Shown here: positions 34,839 through 43,617 of the stretch, piece after piece | Layout of the letters: the number at the start of each line of letters is the position of its first letter | Numbering within the stretch: the stretch's first letter is position 1 | Assembly: GCA_039822105.1 (NCBI GenBank) | Contig: JBCBMW010000015.1 | Coordinates: 17,344 to 81,343 of the forward strand | Direction: 5' to 3' | From: Parvularcula sp039822105 | GTDB taxonomy: Bacteria > Pseudomonadota > Alphaproteobacteria > Caulobacterales > Parvularculaceae | DNA length: 64,000 bases | Notes under the pieces: model-generated | Database searches by the model: none | Seen by the model: the letters and a program-made list of their open reading frames with translations, nothing else | What the model was told of the DNA's origin: nothing | Translations under genes and position numbers: made by a program

Positions 34839-35755
34839 CCCTGCGCGAAGGCGATCCACAGGGGTATGCTGAGGAAAGAGAGGAGCGTGGTTGCGGTGAC
34901 GTGACCCGCTGTTAACTCAGCGTTGCCGCCGAGCTCTCGGGCGAGAACGTAGCTCGAGGCTGCGCCAGGCGCGGCCCCGATCGCGGCGAGCACCACAATC
35001 ACCTCTGGGGACGCACCGAGCGAGCGGCCCAGCAGCATGAACAGGGCGGGCGCCACGATCAGTTTAAGACCGATGGCGAGCACAAGGAGCCGCGGTCGTT
35101 CTCCTATTGCGGAGAAATTGAGGCCCGCTCCCACGCTGAGCAAGATAAGGGGGAGGGCGGCGCGACCGATGAGGTCCGCTGTCTCAAGCACAAGCGGCGG
35201 CCGTAGCGCTGGGATGGCTGCTGCCAGCACACCGACTATGCAGCCGATAATCAGCGGGTTGGTGACAATGCGAAAGCCGACCCGGCGCATGCTCACCGAC
35301 CCCTCGTGTGATCCCCACACCGATAAAGCAGCAACGCAGAGCACATTGATCAGCGGAACTGTCGGGGCAAAGACGATCGCAACAAGGGTTGCCGCCTCTG
35401 GCCCCAGTGCGGTTTGCGCAAAGGCCAGAACAATGAAGCCGTTCCAGCGAATGGCGCCTTGGAAAACGCTGGTGTAGGTCGGCCCGTCGGTTCGAAGGAT
35501 CGGTTTGAGTGCCAGCGCGATCAGCGCGAGCAAAGTGAACCCTAAAGTCGCGGCGATCAGGAACGAACCGGTTTCAAGTCCCTCAAGATCGGCCTGGGCA
35601 ATCGTTTTGTAGAGCAGCGCGGGGAGAAGCGCGACGTAGCCGATCTTGTTGATCCCGGCCCACAGCTCCGCTGGCACCAACGCGCTCCGCCGCAGAATCC
35701 AACCCAGCGCGATCGCCGCCGCGATGGGTATCAATCCGCTGGCGGTGGCTAGCAT
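34832..35755 (-). CDS. AEC (auxin efflux carrier) family transporter
   Basis: 307 residues, about ten hydrophobic helices in two repeats, typical of bacterial AEC proteins. Motifs: helix 1 PIAAAIALGWILRR, NKIGYVALLPALLY, and the C-terminal GAAPGAASSYVLARELGGNAEL, characteristic of the family. Members move organic acids such as malate or malonate; the direction and substrate are unknown here. Its end overlaps the end of the second CTERM gene by 7 bases (convergent). Confidence 0.85.
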   Translation of the reverse strand: MLATASGLIPIAAAIALGWILRRSALVPAELWAGINKIGYVALLPALLYKTIAQADLEGLETGSFLIAATLGFTLLALIALALKPILRTDGPTYTSVFQGAIRWNGFIVLAFAQTALGPEAATLVAIVFAPTVPLINVLCVAALSVWGSHEGSVSMRRVGFRIVTNPLIIGCIVGVLAAAIPALRPPLVLETADLIGRAALPLILLSVGAGLNFSAIGERPRLLVLAIGLKLIVAPALFMLLGRSLGASPEVIVVLAAIGAAPGAASSYVLARELGGNAELTAGHVTATTLLSFLSIPLWIAFAQGY

Positions 35756-35925
35756 GGCGCGTTGTTCCTCGAACTCGTCTGGTTGTTATCTGGTGATGGG
35801 CACCGATCAGACAATCTATCGATTGCCTCGTCGTTGCGACAGACCCTGACGACCCGGACGCAAAAGCGCCGCCGGTGGTGTTCCGGCGGCACTGGTGTTC
35901 GCATAGTCAAAGTGAGCAGTTGGAC

Positions 35926-37350
35926 CTATAGGCCCAGGCTGCGGTAGCTCGCGGCGATGTCTTGCAGCGCGCAGTAATAGGCCGCAACGCGGAGGTCTTC
36001 GATCCCGTTGTCGCCGCGCCAGGCTTCGCGCATTTTGGCGTAGGCCGTCCGCATCGTGTCATCGAGGCCTGAGCGCACGAGATCGATTTCATCCGCACCG
36101 CGACCAAAACGCTCAACAAAAGCGGCATCGAACTTTTGGCCAGACATGCGTTCAAGCTCGTTGAGCAGCATGCGCTTGTTCTTCTCTTCCTCGCGCCGTT
36201 GCATCCGGCCAAAGCGGATGTGGTTCAGGTTTTTGACCCACTCAAAGTAAGAAACCGTCACGCCGCCAGCATTGGCGTACATGTCAGGGATGATGGTGAC
36301 GCCGCGCTGGCGCAGGATTTCGTCCGCACCCGCAGTGACAGGGCCGTTGGCGGCTTCGACAATGAGTTTCGCTTTGATCTCATTGGCATTGCCGCGCCAG
36401 ATCGACCCTTCGATCGCGGCGGGGATCAAGATATCGCAGTCCTCGATCAAAGCCTGCGCTGCGTCGTCGATCACGGTTCCTTCTGGATACCCAGCGACGC
36501 CGCCATGCTCCATGAGATGCTCTTTCAGCTTCTCGATGTTGATGCCGCTCGGATCGACGACGGCGCCGTCGCGCTCTGCGACAGCCACAATTTTGACGCC
36601 GTCTTCTTCGGACAGGAATTTGGCCGCGTGATAGCCCACATTGCCGAGGCCCTGGACGACGGCGCGCTTGCCCTCAAGGCCGGGCTCAAGCCCCGTGTCG
36701 CGCACGTCATCGTCGTAATCGAAGAAGCCTTGAACCGCATACTGAACACCGCGGCCCGTCGCCTCGACCCGGCCCGCGATGCCGCCAGCATGCAGCGGCT
36801 TACCGGTCACGCAGGCCTTGGCGTCAATATCGGTGGGGTGAAGGCGGTTATAGGCGTCAGCCATCCAAGCCATCTCACGCTCGCCTGTGCCCATATCGGG
36901 GGCCGGCACGTTTTGCGATGGGTGGATCAGGTCGCGCTTGGCAAACTCATAGGTGAAGCGCCGGGTGATCTGTTCAAGTTCGTCTTCATCCCATTCGCGC
37001 GGGTTGATGGCGAGGCCGCCTTTCGCGCCGCCAAAGGGGACCGAAACCAGCGCGCATTTGTAGGTCATCAGTGCTGCGAGCGCTTCGACCTCGTCGGAGT
37101 TGACCGACATCGCGTAGCGGATACCGCCTTTGACCGGCTCCATATGCTCAGAGTGCACGGCGCGGTAGCCGACAAAGGTTTGCATCTCGCCGCGCAGGCG
37201 AACGCCGAACCGGACCTTGTAGATCGAGTTGCAGACTTTGATCTTGTGCTTGAGGCCGGGCGAGACATCCAAATGCTCCGCGGCTCGGTCGAACATGATG
37301 TCGACGCTTTCGCGGAAAGTGGTTTCGCGGCTCACTGATTGGTCGGCCAT
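35926..37350 (-). CDS. gdhA: Glu/Leu/Phe/Val-type glutamate dehydrogenase
   Basis: 474 residues from ATG 37350 (GAGGAA upstream). Substrate domain: VGYRAVHSEHMEPVKGGIRY, MTYKCALVSVPFGGAKGG with the catalytic lysine, and VPAPDMGTGEREMAW. NAD(P) domain: VVQGLGNVGYHAAKF. It interconverts glutamate and 2-oxoglutarate plus ammonia. Length and the GIRY segment resemble the hexameric class common in Bacteroidetes and alphaproteobacteria; cofactor preference is not decided by the sequence I can see. It stands alone, with 33 bases between its start codon and the end of purH upstream. Confidence 0.92.
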   Translation of the reverse strand: MADQSVSRETTFRESVDIMFDRAAEHLDVSPGLKHKIKVCNSIYKVRFGVRLRGEMQTFVGYRAVHSEHMEPVKGGIRYAMSVNSDEVEALAALMTYKCALVSVPFGGAKGGLAINPREWDEDELEQITRRFTYEFAKRDLIHPSQNVPAPDMGTGEREMAWMADAYNRLHPTDIDAKACVTGKPLHAGGIAGRVEATGRGVQYAVQGFFDYDDDVRDTGLEPGLEGKRAVVQGLGNVGYHAAKFLSEEDGVKIVAVAERDGAVVDPSGINIEKLKEHLMEHGGVAGYPEGTVIDDAAQALIEDCDILIPAAIEGSIWRGNANEIKAKLIVEAANGPVTAGADEILRQRGVTIIPDMYANAGGVTVSYFEWVKNLNHIRFGRMQRREEEKNKRMLLNELERMSGQKFDAAFVERFGRGADEIDLVRSGLDDTMRTAYAKMREAWRGDNGIEDLRVAAYYCALQDIAASYRSLGL

Positions 37351-37383
37351 GGCGTTCCTCGCGCTGTTGTCTTTGATGCCAGC

Positions 37384-38946
37384 TTAATGCCGGAAGTGCC
37401 TCATCTTGGTAAACAACATCGACAAACCCGCGTCATCGGCTGCGGCGATCACTTCATCGTCACGGATCGAGCCGCCAGGTTGAATGACCGCCGTCGCGCC
37501 AGCTTCTGCAGCCGCTAAGAGCCCGTCTGCAAAAGGAAAAAACGCATCCGAGGCGACCACCGAGCCCTTCACCAGGGGTGTTTCATGTCCCTCTGCTGCA
37601 GCTGCGTCGTGAGATTTTCTGACTGCTATTCGCGCAGAATCGAGCCTGCTCATCTGCCCGGCGCCAACGCCGACAGTCGCGCCGTCTTTCGCGTAGACGA
37701 TGGCGTTCGACTTGACATGCTTGGCCACGGTGAACGCGAAGCGCAGGTCGGCGAGTTCGTCGTCGCTTGGTTGCCGTTTTGTGACGACCTCAAACGCGTC
37801 GCCGAAAACCGGCGCATCATGATCCTGGAGGAGGAAACCGCCAGCGATGGGGCGGATCACAGAACGGGCCTGCGCCGCGTTCGGCAGTTCACCGACGATC
37901 AACAGACGGAGGTTCTTCTTCTTGGCGAAAATTGCGCGCGCCTCGTCATCAACGCTGGGGGCAATGACCACCTCGGTGAAGATTTTGGTCATCTCCTCGG
38001 CCGCCTCGGCGTCGATCATTTGGGTCGATGCAATGATCCCCCCGAAAGCGGAGACGGGGTCGCAGCGTAGCGCTGATTTGTAGGCTTCGGTGATCGATGC
38101 GCCGACGGCCACTCCGCAGGGGTTTGCGTGTTTGACGATCACAACGGCGGGCTGGTCGCGGAACTCAGCGGCGAGTTCCACGGCGGCGTCGGTGTCATTG
38201 AGATTGTTGTAGCTCAGTTCCTTGCCTTGCAATTGCTCGGCAGACAGAGCGCCTGGGCGCGATTCTGTAGTCGTATAAACAGCGCTCGCCTGGTGCGGGT
38301 TCTCGCCGTAGCGGAGAGGGGAGCCGAGGCGGCCAACAATACCGGTCCGACGGGCGGGCGTCTCGTTGTTGTCCAGGGTTTGGCTGATCAAGAGATCATA
38401 TTGCGCCGTTCGTCCGTAGGCGATGCTTGACTGCTGCTTCCGGAACGCTTTGGTGGTGCCGCCTTGTTCAAGCTCGTTGAGGAGCGGAGCATAGTCCTCG
38501 GGATCAGTGATGACCGTGACACGATCGAAGTTTTTGGCTGCTGCACGGATCATTGCTGGCCCGCCGATGTCAATTGTCTCGACCAGGCCCGCTTCATCAG
38601 CCCCTGACGCGACGCTCGCCTCAAAGGGATAGAGGTTCACAACGAGAAGATCGATCGGCGCAATATCGTGCTCATCCATCGCTGCGCTGTCGATGTCTTC
38701 TCGCGCAAGAAGTCCGCCGTGGACGGAAGGATGGAGGGTCTTCACGCGGCCATCCATGATTTCGGGAAAGCCCGTCACGTCTGAGACATCGCGCACCGCC
38801 AGGCCGCCATCGCGGAGGGCCTTGGCTGTCCCGCCGGTGGAGAGAAGCTCGACACCATGGCCTGCAAGAGCTGTGGCGAAGTCAAGAAGCCCAGTTTTGT
38901 CAGAAACGGAGAGAAGGGCGCGGCGCGGCCGGAAGCGTTGGGTCAT
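37384..38946 (-). CDS. purH: Bifunctional AICAR transformylase / IMP cyclohydrolase
   Basis: 520 residues from ATG 38946; extension to 38997 is not needed. Catalyses the last two steps of IMP synthesis. The N-terminal MGS-like cyclohydrolase domain has SVSDKTGLLDFA, GGTAKAL and MDGRVKTLHPSVHGG. The transformylase domain has LRYGENPHQ, KHANPCGVA and, near the C terminus, SDAFFPFADGLLAAAEAGATAVIQPGGSIRD, quoted here in part as SDAFFPFADG and IQPGGSIRDDEVI. The formyl donor can come from FolD, also in this window. It precedes gdhA. Confidence 0.96.
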   Translation of the reverse strand: MTQRFRPRRALLSVSDKTGLLDFATALAGHGVELLSTGGTAKALRDGGLAVRDVSDVTGFPEIMDGRVKTLHPSVHGGLLAREDIDSAAMDEHDIAPIDLLVVNLYPFEASVASGADEAGLVETIDIGGPAMIRAAAKNFDRVTVITDPEDYAPLLNELEQGGTTKAFRKQQSSIAYGRTAQYDLLISQTLDNNETPARRTGIVGRLGSPLRYGENPHQASAVYTTTESRPGALSAEQLQGKELSYNNLNDTDAAVELAAEFRDQPAVVIVKHANPCGVAVGASITEAYKSALRCDPVSAFGGIIASTQMIDAEAAEEMTKIFTEVVIAPSVDDEARAIFAKKKNLRLLIVGELPNAAQARSVIRPIAGGFLLQDHDAPVFGDAFEVVTKRQPSDDELADLRFAFTVAKHVKSNAIVYAKDGATVGVGAGQMSRLDSARIAVRKSHDAAAAEGHETPLVKGSVVASDAFFPFADGLLAAAEAGATAVIQPGGSIRDDEVIAAADDAGLSMLFTKMRHFRH

Positions 38947-39012
38947 TGCTGCAAACATCCACGAATAAAGCGCGGCGCTTATCGATGCGCCGGCCAACCC
39001 GCAAGGTTTGCG

Positions 39013-40227
39013 TCAGCCTGCCTGGCGCAGGGCGGGATCGCTGGGGATCTCGGCGGGGTTTTGGCCGGAGCCGGGTTTGAACTCGGGAACCAGATGATGG
39101 ATCGCATTTTTCAACGCGTCCGCGTCGCCGCTCTCGGCAAACCGGATCACTTCAGAAAAACGCGGCAGAAGAAGCGGCAGGTCGATCATCGTCGGTGACG
39201 CGAGAAGAACACCGTCGGTGCCTGTCTCGACCAGCTTTTCAAGCGTGTGGAAGATTTCTTCAAACAGCTTCTCGCCGGGGCGAAGCTTGGTGAAGACAAT
39301 GTCGATGTCTTGGCGGGGAACCAGGCCTGCCGCGGTGATCATCCGCTCGGCCAAGGTCACAATCTTGATCGGGGCGCCCATGTCCAGAACGAAAATTCGT
39401 CCGTCATGGGAAAGAATGCCGTTGTCGGACTTCAGTGATGCCGCCTTGAGAACGAGACGGGTCGCCTCCCGCGTCGTCATGAAATAGCGCTGCACATCGG
39501 GATGCGTGACGGTGATCGGCCCGCCCGCTGCGATCTGGCGAAGAAACAGTGGCGCCACGGACCCGGTCGATCCCAGCACATTGCCAAAGCGGACCGTCAC
39601 GAACCTCGTGTCAGTCTGCGCAACGTCCAGCGCTTGGGCATAAAGCTCTGCCACCCGCTTGGTCGCGCCCATGAAACTCGATGGATTGACGGCCTTGTCG
39701 GTGGAGATGAACACGACCGTGTCGGCCTTGTGTTCAATGGAGGTGTCAAAGACGTTCTTGGCGCCCTTCACATTGACAAGGCCTGCCGCACACGGATTGC
39801 TCTCAACAATCGGCACATGTTTGAAGGCCGCCGCATGCAAGACGAGGGACGGTTTAAACTCTCGGAAGACCGAAGCGAGATGATCCCGTTGGCACACATC
39901 CACCAGCCTTGCTGATACGGATGCGCCATGGCCCGCTTCGGCCAATTCGCGCTCAATCGAATAGAGATTGAACTCACCGTTATCGACCAGCACGAGCCGG
40001 GCAGGGTCAAACGCGACGATTTGTCGTGACAGTTCGCTGCCGATGGTGCCGCCTGCTCCGGTCACCAAAACCGTTTGTCCCGCCACCATGTCGCGGGTGA
40101 GCGACAGGTTCACATTGCGCGGCGAGCGGTTGAGGAGCGTCTCGCAATCGAGATCAATATCATAGGAAGGGAACGAGATTTGTGTCGTCGTTTCAGGCGA
40201 TTTTCGGCGGAATAACTTCGACAACAT
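39013..40227 (-). CDS. Short CapD-like nucleotide-sugar dehydratase (polysaccharide biosynthesis)
   Basis: 404 residues. An N-terminal leader of about 40 residues is followed by an SDR domain of the CapD/WbpM/FlaA1 type: VTGAGGTIGSELSRQI, LVDNGEFNLYSIERE, LHAAAFKHVPIVESNP, FISTDKAVNPSSFMGATKR (catalytic region), FVTVRFGNVLGSTGSV and LRPGEKLFEE. The four transmembrane helices of the full-length CapD/WbpM family are absent, so it is the soluble form. It probably makes UDP-4-keto-6-deoxy-GlcNAc-type sugars for surface glycans. Length and the following region are normal. Confidence 0.85.
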   Translation of the reverse strand: MLSKLFRRKSPETTTQISFPSYDIDLDCETLLNRSPRNVNLSLTRDMVAGQTVLVTGAGGTIGSELSRQIVAFDPARLVLVDNGEFNLYSIERELAEAGHGASVSARLVDVCQRDHLASVFREFKPSLVLHAAAFKHVPIVESNPCAAGLVNVKGAKNVFDTSIEHKADTVVFISTDKAVNPSSFMGATKRVAELYAQALDVAQTDTRFVTVRFGNVLGSTGSVAPLFLRQIAAGGPITVTHPDVQRYFMTTREATRLVLKAASLKSDNGILSHDGRIFVLDMGAPIKIVTLAERMITAAGLVPRQDIDIVFTKLRPGEKLFEEIFHTLEKLVETGTDGVLLASPTMIDLPLLLPRFSEVIRFAESGDADALKNAIHHLVPEFKPGSGQNPAEIPSDPALRQAG

Positions 40228-40360
40228 AACTTAGATCCCTGCCCCTCTCGGTTAGCCTAACAGTTGTCCATGATCCCCGGAAGGGATGTCGATGAGTTTT
40301 ATTGTAACTGTGTGTACTTTTCTCGCAGCTACAGATCACGCCGGTAAGGTCTTGTATATT

Positions 40361-41014
40361 CTAGTGTCTCAGGGATGCGATCGCGTCAGCGTAAGATCCC
40401 ATTGAACTCCTGAACACGGCCGTCCCCGCAACCAATGAGGTCGCTCCTGCGCCGATAACCTGCTTCGAAGTCTCTGCATTGATTCCTCCGTCCACTTCTA
40501 ACGTGATGGAGAGGCCGAGTTTTTCGATACGCTCAGCGATGTGCCCGATCCGAGGCAAAGCGGAGGGCAAAAACTGTTGTCCACCAAAGCCTGGATTGAC
40601 CGACATCACCAGGACCAGATCGATCATCTCGTAGACTGGCTCGAGAACGTCGAGCGGTGTGGCGGGGTTGATAGCGAGGCCTGGCTTTTTCCCAAGGTCC
40701 CGGATTCGTTGCAGACTGCGATGCAGGTGAGGGTCGGATTCAGGGTGCACAGAAATGATGTCAGCGCCCGCCTCGGCAAAGGCTTCGAGGTAGGGCGCGC
40801 TGGGCGCGATCATCAAATGAGCGTCAAACGGCAGATCGGAATGCGGGCGAAGCGCTTTGATGACATCCGGTCCGAAGGTGATGTTCGGCACGAAGTGTCC
40901 ATCCATCACGTCGAGATGGATCATGTCCGCGCCCGCTTCTGAGACGTCGCGAATCTCTTCGCCGAGACGCGCGAAGTCTGCAGCGAGAATGGAAGGGCTG
41001 ATGAGGGTTGTCAT
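40361..41014 (-). CDS. rpe: Ribulose-phosphate 3-epimerase
   Basis: 217 residues. TIM barrel with SPSILAADFARLGEE, HLDVMDGHFVPNITFG, FDAHLMI, VMSVNPGFGGQQF and LEVDGGINAET: all the catalytic aspartates and metal-binding histidines of Rpe. Pentose-phosphate pathway and Calvin-cycle enzyme; no cbb genes are nearby, so the former. About 130 bases without a gene separate it from the CapD-like gene. Confidence 0.96.
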   Translation of the reverse strand: MTTLISPSILAADFARLGEEIRDVSEAGADMIHLDVMDGHFVPNITFGPDVIKALRPHSDLPFDAHLMIAPSAPYLEAFAEAGADIISVHPESDPHLHRSLQRIRDLGKKPGLAINPATPLDVLEPVYEMIDLVLVMSVNPGFGGQQFLPSALPRIGHIAERIEKLGLSITLEVDGGINAETSKQVIGAGATSLVAGTAVFRSSMGSYADAIASLRH

Positions 41015-41055
41015 GGCCTGAGGTCTAGGCAGCCTGATGCCGCCAAGCCAAGACC

Positions 41056-41418
41056 TTACGCCGCGCTATCTGATTCGACTATGAGCGGAGGAGGGCTCGG
41101 CCGATCGATCACGGCGCAGGCCTCGGGGTGACCTGCGCAACAATCGTTTACCAGCGTGTCGATCAAACCCGACACCGAATTCATGTCGACGGAATAGATC
41201 ACGCTACGGCCTTGTCTTTTGGCGCCGATCAAACCGGAACGCTGCAGGACACTGAGGTGCGATGACAATGTATTGGGAGCGACGGACAGCGTGGATGCGA
41301 TCACGCCTGCTGCCATGCCTTTTGAGCCCTCTCGGATCAGCGTTTTAAACACCGACAGACGGGTGGCCTGCGCTAACGCGCCGAGTTGGGCAACGGTTTG
41401 GGTTTCGTGCGATGCCAT
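41056..41418 (-). CDS. arsR: ArsR-family metalloregulator
   Basis: 120 residues. Winged helix with LGALAQATRLSVFKTLIREG, TLSVAPNTLSSHLSVLQRSGL and the wing RQGRSVIYSVD. A C-terminal DCCAGHPEAC supplies candidate arsenite-binding cysteines; this differs from the classical ELCVCDL in helix alpha-3 and is the C-terminal site type seen in some ArsR proteins. It is divergent from acr3-arsC and probably represses both itself and those genes until arsenite binds. Confidence 0.88.
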   Translation of the reverse strand: MASHETQTVAQLGALAQATRLSVFKTLIREGSKGMAAGVIASTLSVAPNTLSSHLSVLQRSGLIGAKRQGRSVIYSVDMNSVSGLIDTLVNDCCAGHPEACAVIDRPSPPPLIVESDSAA

Positions 41419-41466
41419 GCCAGTAAAATGTTGGTGATCAGTTTGAAATGCAAGGCGTTTACGACT

Positions 41467-41484
41467 ATTCGTTAATCGTTGAAT
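41467..41484. promoter_or_regulatory. Candidate ArsR operator
   Basis: An imperfect dyad (ATTCGTTAATCGTTGAAT) in the 110-base arsR/acr3 spacer: ATTC and GAAT ends around a TTAATCG core. The acr3 ribosome site AAAGGAGG lies about 35 bases further. Location supports an ArsR operator; the exact binding site is a guess. Confidence 0.35.
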
Positions 41485-41528
41485 TGTGGATGGATGGGTT
41501 CTAGTGAGCCCGTCAAAGGAGGACGGTC

Positions 41529-42578
41529 ATGGGTCTTTTCGAGCGCTATTTGAGCGTCTGGGTCGCCGCGGCCATGGCGGCGGGCGTGGTTCTCGGAAAG
41601 CTGATGCCGGGGTTTTTTGGCCTCTTGGCCAGCTGGGAGGTGGCGAGTGTCAACCTCGCCGTCGCGGCGCTGATCTGGGCCATGGTCTACCCCATGATGA
41701 TCGCGATCGATCTCGGCGGTCTGAGACGCGTCGCCGATGAGCCGCGCGGGTTGATCATTACGCTGGCAGTGAACTGGGTGATGAAGCCCTTCAGCATGGC
41801 GGCGCTCGGTGTCTTTTTCTTCCGTACAGTGTTCGCTGACCTGATCCCGCCGGAAGATGCCGAAGGTTATCTTGCCGGGCTCATCCTGCTCGGTGCTGCT
41901 CCGTGTACAGCTATGGTTTTTGTGTGGTCACAACTGACCAAGGGTGATCCGAACTACACGCTCGCGCAGGTCAGCGTGAATGATGCGGTGATGGTGTTTG
42001 CCTACGCACCGATTGTGGCCCTGCTGCTTGGAGTTTCGGACATTGTTGTTCCGTGGGCGACGCTCCTTTTGTCCGTCGTTCTCTATGTCGCTTTGCCGCT
42101 AGCGGCAGGCGTCCTGACCCGGCGATACTTGCTGCAGAAAGGCGAGGGCGCGGTTGAGGCCTTCATGGCCAAGCTGAAGCCTGTCGGGCCCGCGGGGTTG
42201 GTCCTGACCGTCGTCCTTCTCTTTGGTTTTCAGGGGAGCGTTCTGCTTGAGCGGCCGGTTGTCATTGCGATGATCGCGGCGCCGATCTTGGTGCAGTCCT
42301 ACGGCATTTTTGCAGTGGCCTACGGCGCGGCCTTTGCCCTCCGTGTGCCCCACCGTGTGGCTGCTCCATGCGCGCTCATTGGCACCTCAAACTTTTTTGA
42401 GCTCGCGGTCGCGGTGGCGATCAGCCTCTACGGGCTGCAGTCGCCCGCCGCTCTTGCTACTGTGGTTGGCGTCCTTGTCGAAGTGCCGGTGATGCTGTCG
42501 CTTGTCAGCCTTGCCAACCGGACGCGCCGGCAGTTCGAAAGTCGCAACGCAGCCTTGGTTCGGAGCCCCGCAGAATGA
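41529..42578 (+). CDS. acr3: ACR3-family arsenite efflux transporter
   Basis: 349 residues with ten hydrophobic helices, from ATG 41529 with AAAGGAGG 5 bases upstream. Signs of the family: N-terminal MGLFERYLSVWVAAAM, YPMMIAIDLGGL, NWVMKPFSMAALG, and LLGAAPCTAMVFVWS, which holds the conserved Cys of ACR3 helix 4; GTSNFFELAVA is in helix 9. It exports arsenite using the proton gradient. The end overlaps arsC by 4 bases (ATGA). Confidence 0.93.
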   Translation: MGLFERYLSVWVAAAMAAGVVLGKLMPGFFGLLASWEVASVNLAVAALIWAMVYPMMIAIDLGGLRRVADEPRGLIITLAVNWVMKPFSMAALGVFFFRTVFADLIPPEDAEGYLAGLILLGAAPCTAMVFVWSQLTKGDPNYTLAQVSVNDAVMVFAYAPIVALLLGVSDIVVPWATLLLSVVLYVALPLAAGVLTRRYLLQKGEGAVEAFMAKLKPVGPAGLVLTVVLLFGFQGSVLLERPVVIAMIAAPILVQSYGIFAVAYGAAFALRVPHRVAAPCALIGTSNFFELAVAVAISLYGLQSPAALATVVGVLVEVPVMLSLVSLANRTRRQFESRNAALVRSPAE

Positions 42579-43000
42579 TTGTGATCCATCATAACCCCGC
42601 ATGCGGAACATCTCGCAACGTTCTGCAAATCATCAAGGATTCAGGCGAGGATCCGGTGGTGATCGAGTATCTCGAGACAGGCTGGACCCGCCCGCAGCTC
42701 CTGGGTCTCTTTGCGGCAGCTGACCTGACCCCGCGCCAGGCGCTGCGCGAGAGAAAGTCACCCGCGGAGGAGTTGGGCCTTTTGGAGCCCGTCGTGCCTG
42801 AAGATGTCTTGATTGACGCCATGCTCAAGCATCCCATCCTGGTGAACCGGCCGATCGTCTGCACACCGAAAGGCGTACGGCTTTGCCGGCCCAGTGAGGC
42901 GGTGCTCCCGCTTCTTGATCGCTTGCCGCCTGGTCCTTACCGCAAAGAAGATGGTGAGCTGATCATCGACGAGAACGGCGCGATTGTCGCGAAAGGCTGA
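42575..43000 (+). CDS. arsC: Arsenate reductase, glutaredoxin-dependent type
   Basis: 141 residues. N-terminal HNPACGTSRN carries the catalytic Cys10; LLGLF and a PVLVNRPIV-like segment (HPILVNRPIVCTPKG) follow, where the Arg helps arsenate binding. It reduces arsenate to arsenite, which the upstream transporter removes. Coupled to acr3 by a 4-base overlap. Confidence 0.93.
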   Translation: MIVIHHNPACGTSRNVLQIIKDSGEDPVVIEYLETGWTRPQLLGLFAAADLTPRQALRERKSPAEELGLLEPVVPEDVLIDAMLKHPILVNRPIVCTPKGVRLCRPSEAVLPLLDRLPPGPYRKEDGELIIDENGAIVAKG

Positions 43001-43015
43001 GGCGAGGCTAGGCGC

Positions 43016-43606
43016 TTAGGCGCCCGTCTCTGGCTTCAGCGCGGTGGCCCGTTGGCTGATCTCGGCCCCGAGGCGCCCGACGGCGCGGGCTACCGCGTCA
43101 GCATAGGCGCTGTACCCAGCTGAAGCGCTTGCCACCTCAAACGAGAAGGGCTCGATCGCCAGCACGCGTCGGCCGCGGCTGTCTTCGATCGTGTATTGCC
43201 CGGCTATCATCGCCGCACCGCTCGGTGAACGGAGGAAGCGATCGAACTGCACCGACACGCGCAGGTCAGGGTCAAGACCTCGCGGGAAGGGTTCCGTGAT
43301 CACCGTGGCGCCCGTCCTGCTGCTGAGCGCCGCTGCCAGGACACGCGTCAGCCCATCGGCTGGCGGCTCGGCCCAGCGGTGGTCATCATCCTTATAGAGA
43401 CGGCGTCCCTCATCGACCCGCGCGATCTTCTCAGAGCTCGCATAGGCTGGGAGGGAGACGCGCCCGATGCCGATCGTCTCGTAGACGCCGCTTGGCGCCT
43501 GGCTCTCTGACAAGGCGCTTGGCGCTTCCAAAAGGTAGAACTTAGGAGGGGCGCTGGCGCAGGCGGTCAGAACAAGGACGATAAGAAGCGGAAGTGACTT
43601 CAGCAT
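43016..43606 (-). CDS. pqiC: PqiC-like ABC transport auxiliary lipoprotein
   Basis: 196 residues. Signal peptide with lipobox LTAC at residues 13-16, predicting an outer-membrane lipoprotein. The body begins PPKFYLLEA and has IGRVSLPAYASSEKIAR and RWAEPPADGLTRVLAAAL, standard for PqiC (DUF330). In E. coli PqiC joins PqiB to the outer membrane. It is the last gene of the operon, 11 bases after pqiB. Confidence 0.9.
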   Translation of the reverse strand: MLKSLPLLIVLVLTACASAPPKFYLLEAPSALSESQAPSGVYETIGIGRVSLPAYASSEKIARVDEGRRLYKDDDHRWAEPPADGLTRVLAAALSSRTGATVITEPFPRGLDPDLRVSVQFDRFLRSPSGAAMIAGQYTIEDSRGRRVLAIEPFSFEVASASAGYSAYADAVARAVGRLGAEISQRATALKPETGA

Positions 43607-43617
43607 GAGAGATCTCC

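Noticed and set aside
36136..37338. 400-codon open frame on the plus strand opposite gdhA
   Set aside because: Antisense shadow of a well-supported glutamate dehydrogenase; no signature motifs and high-GC codon bias explains the open frame.
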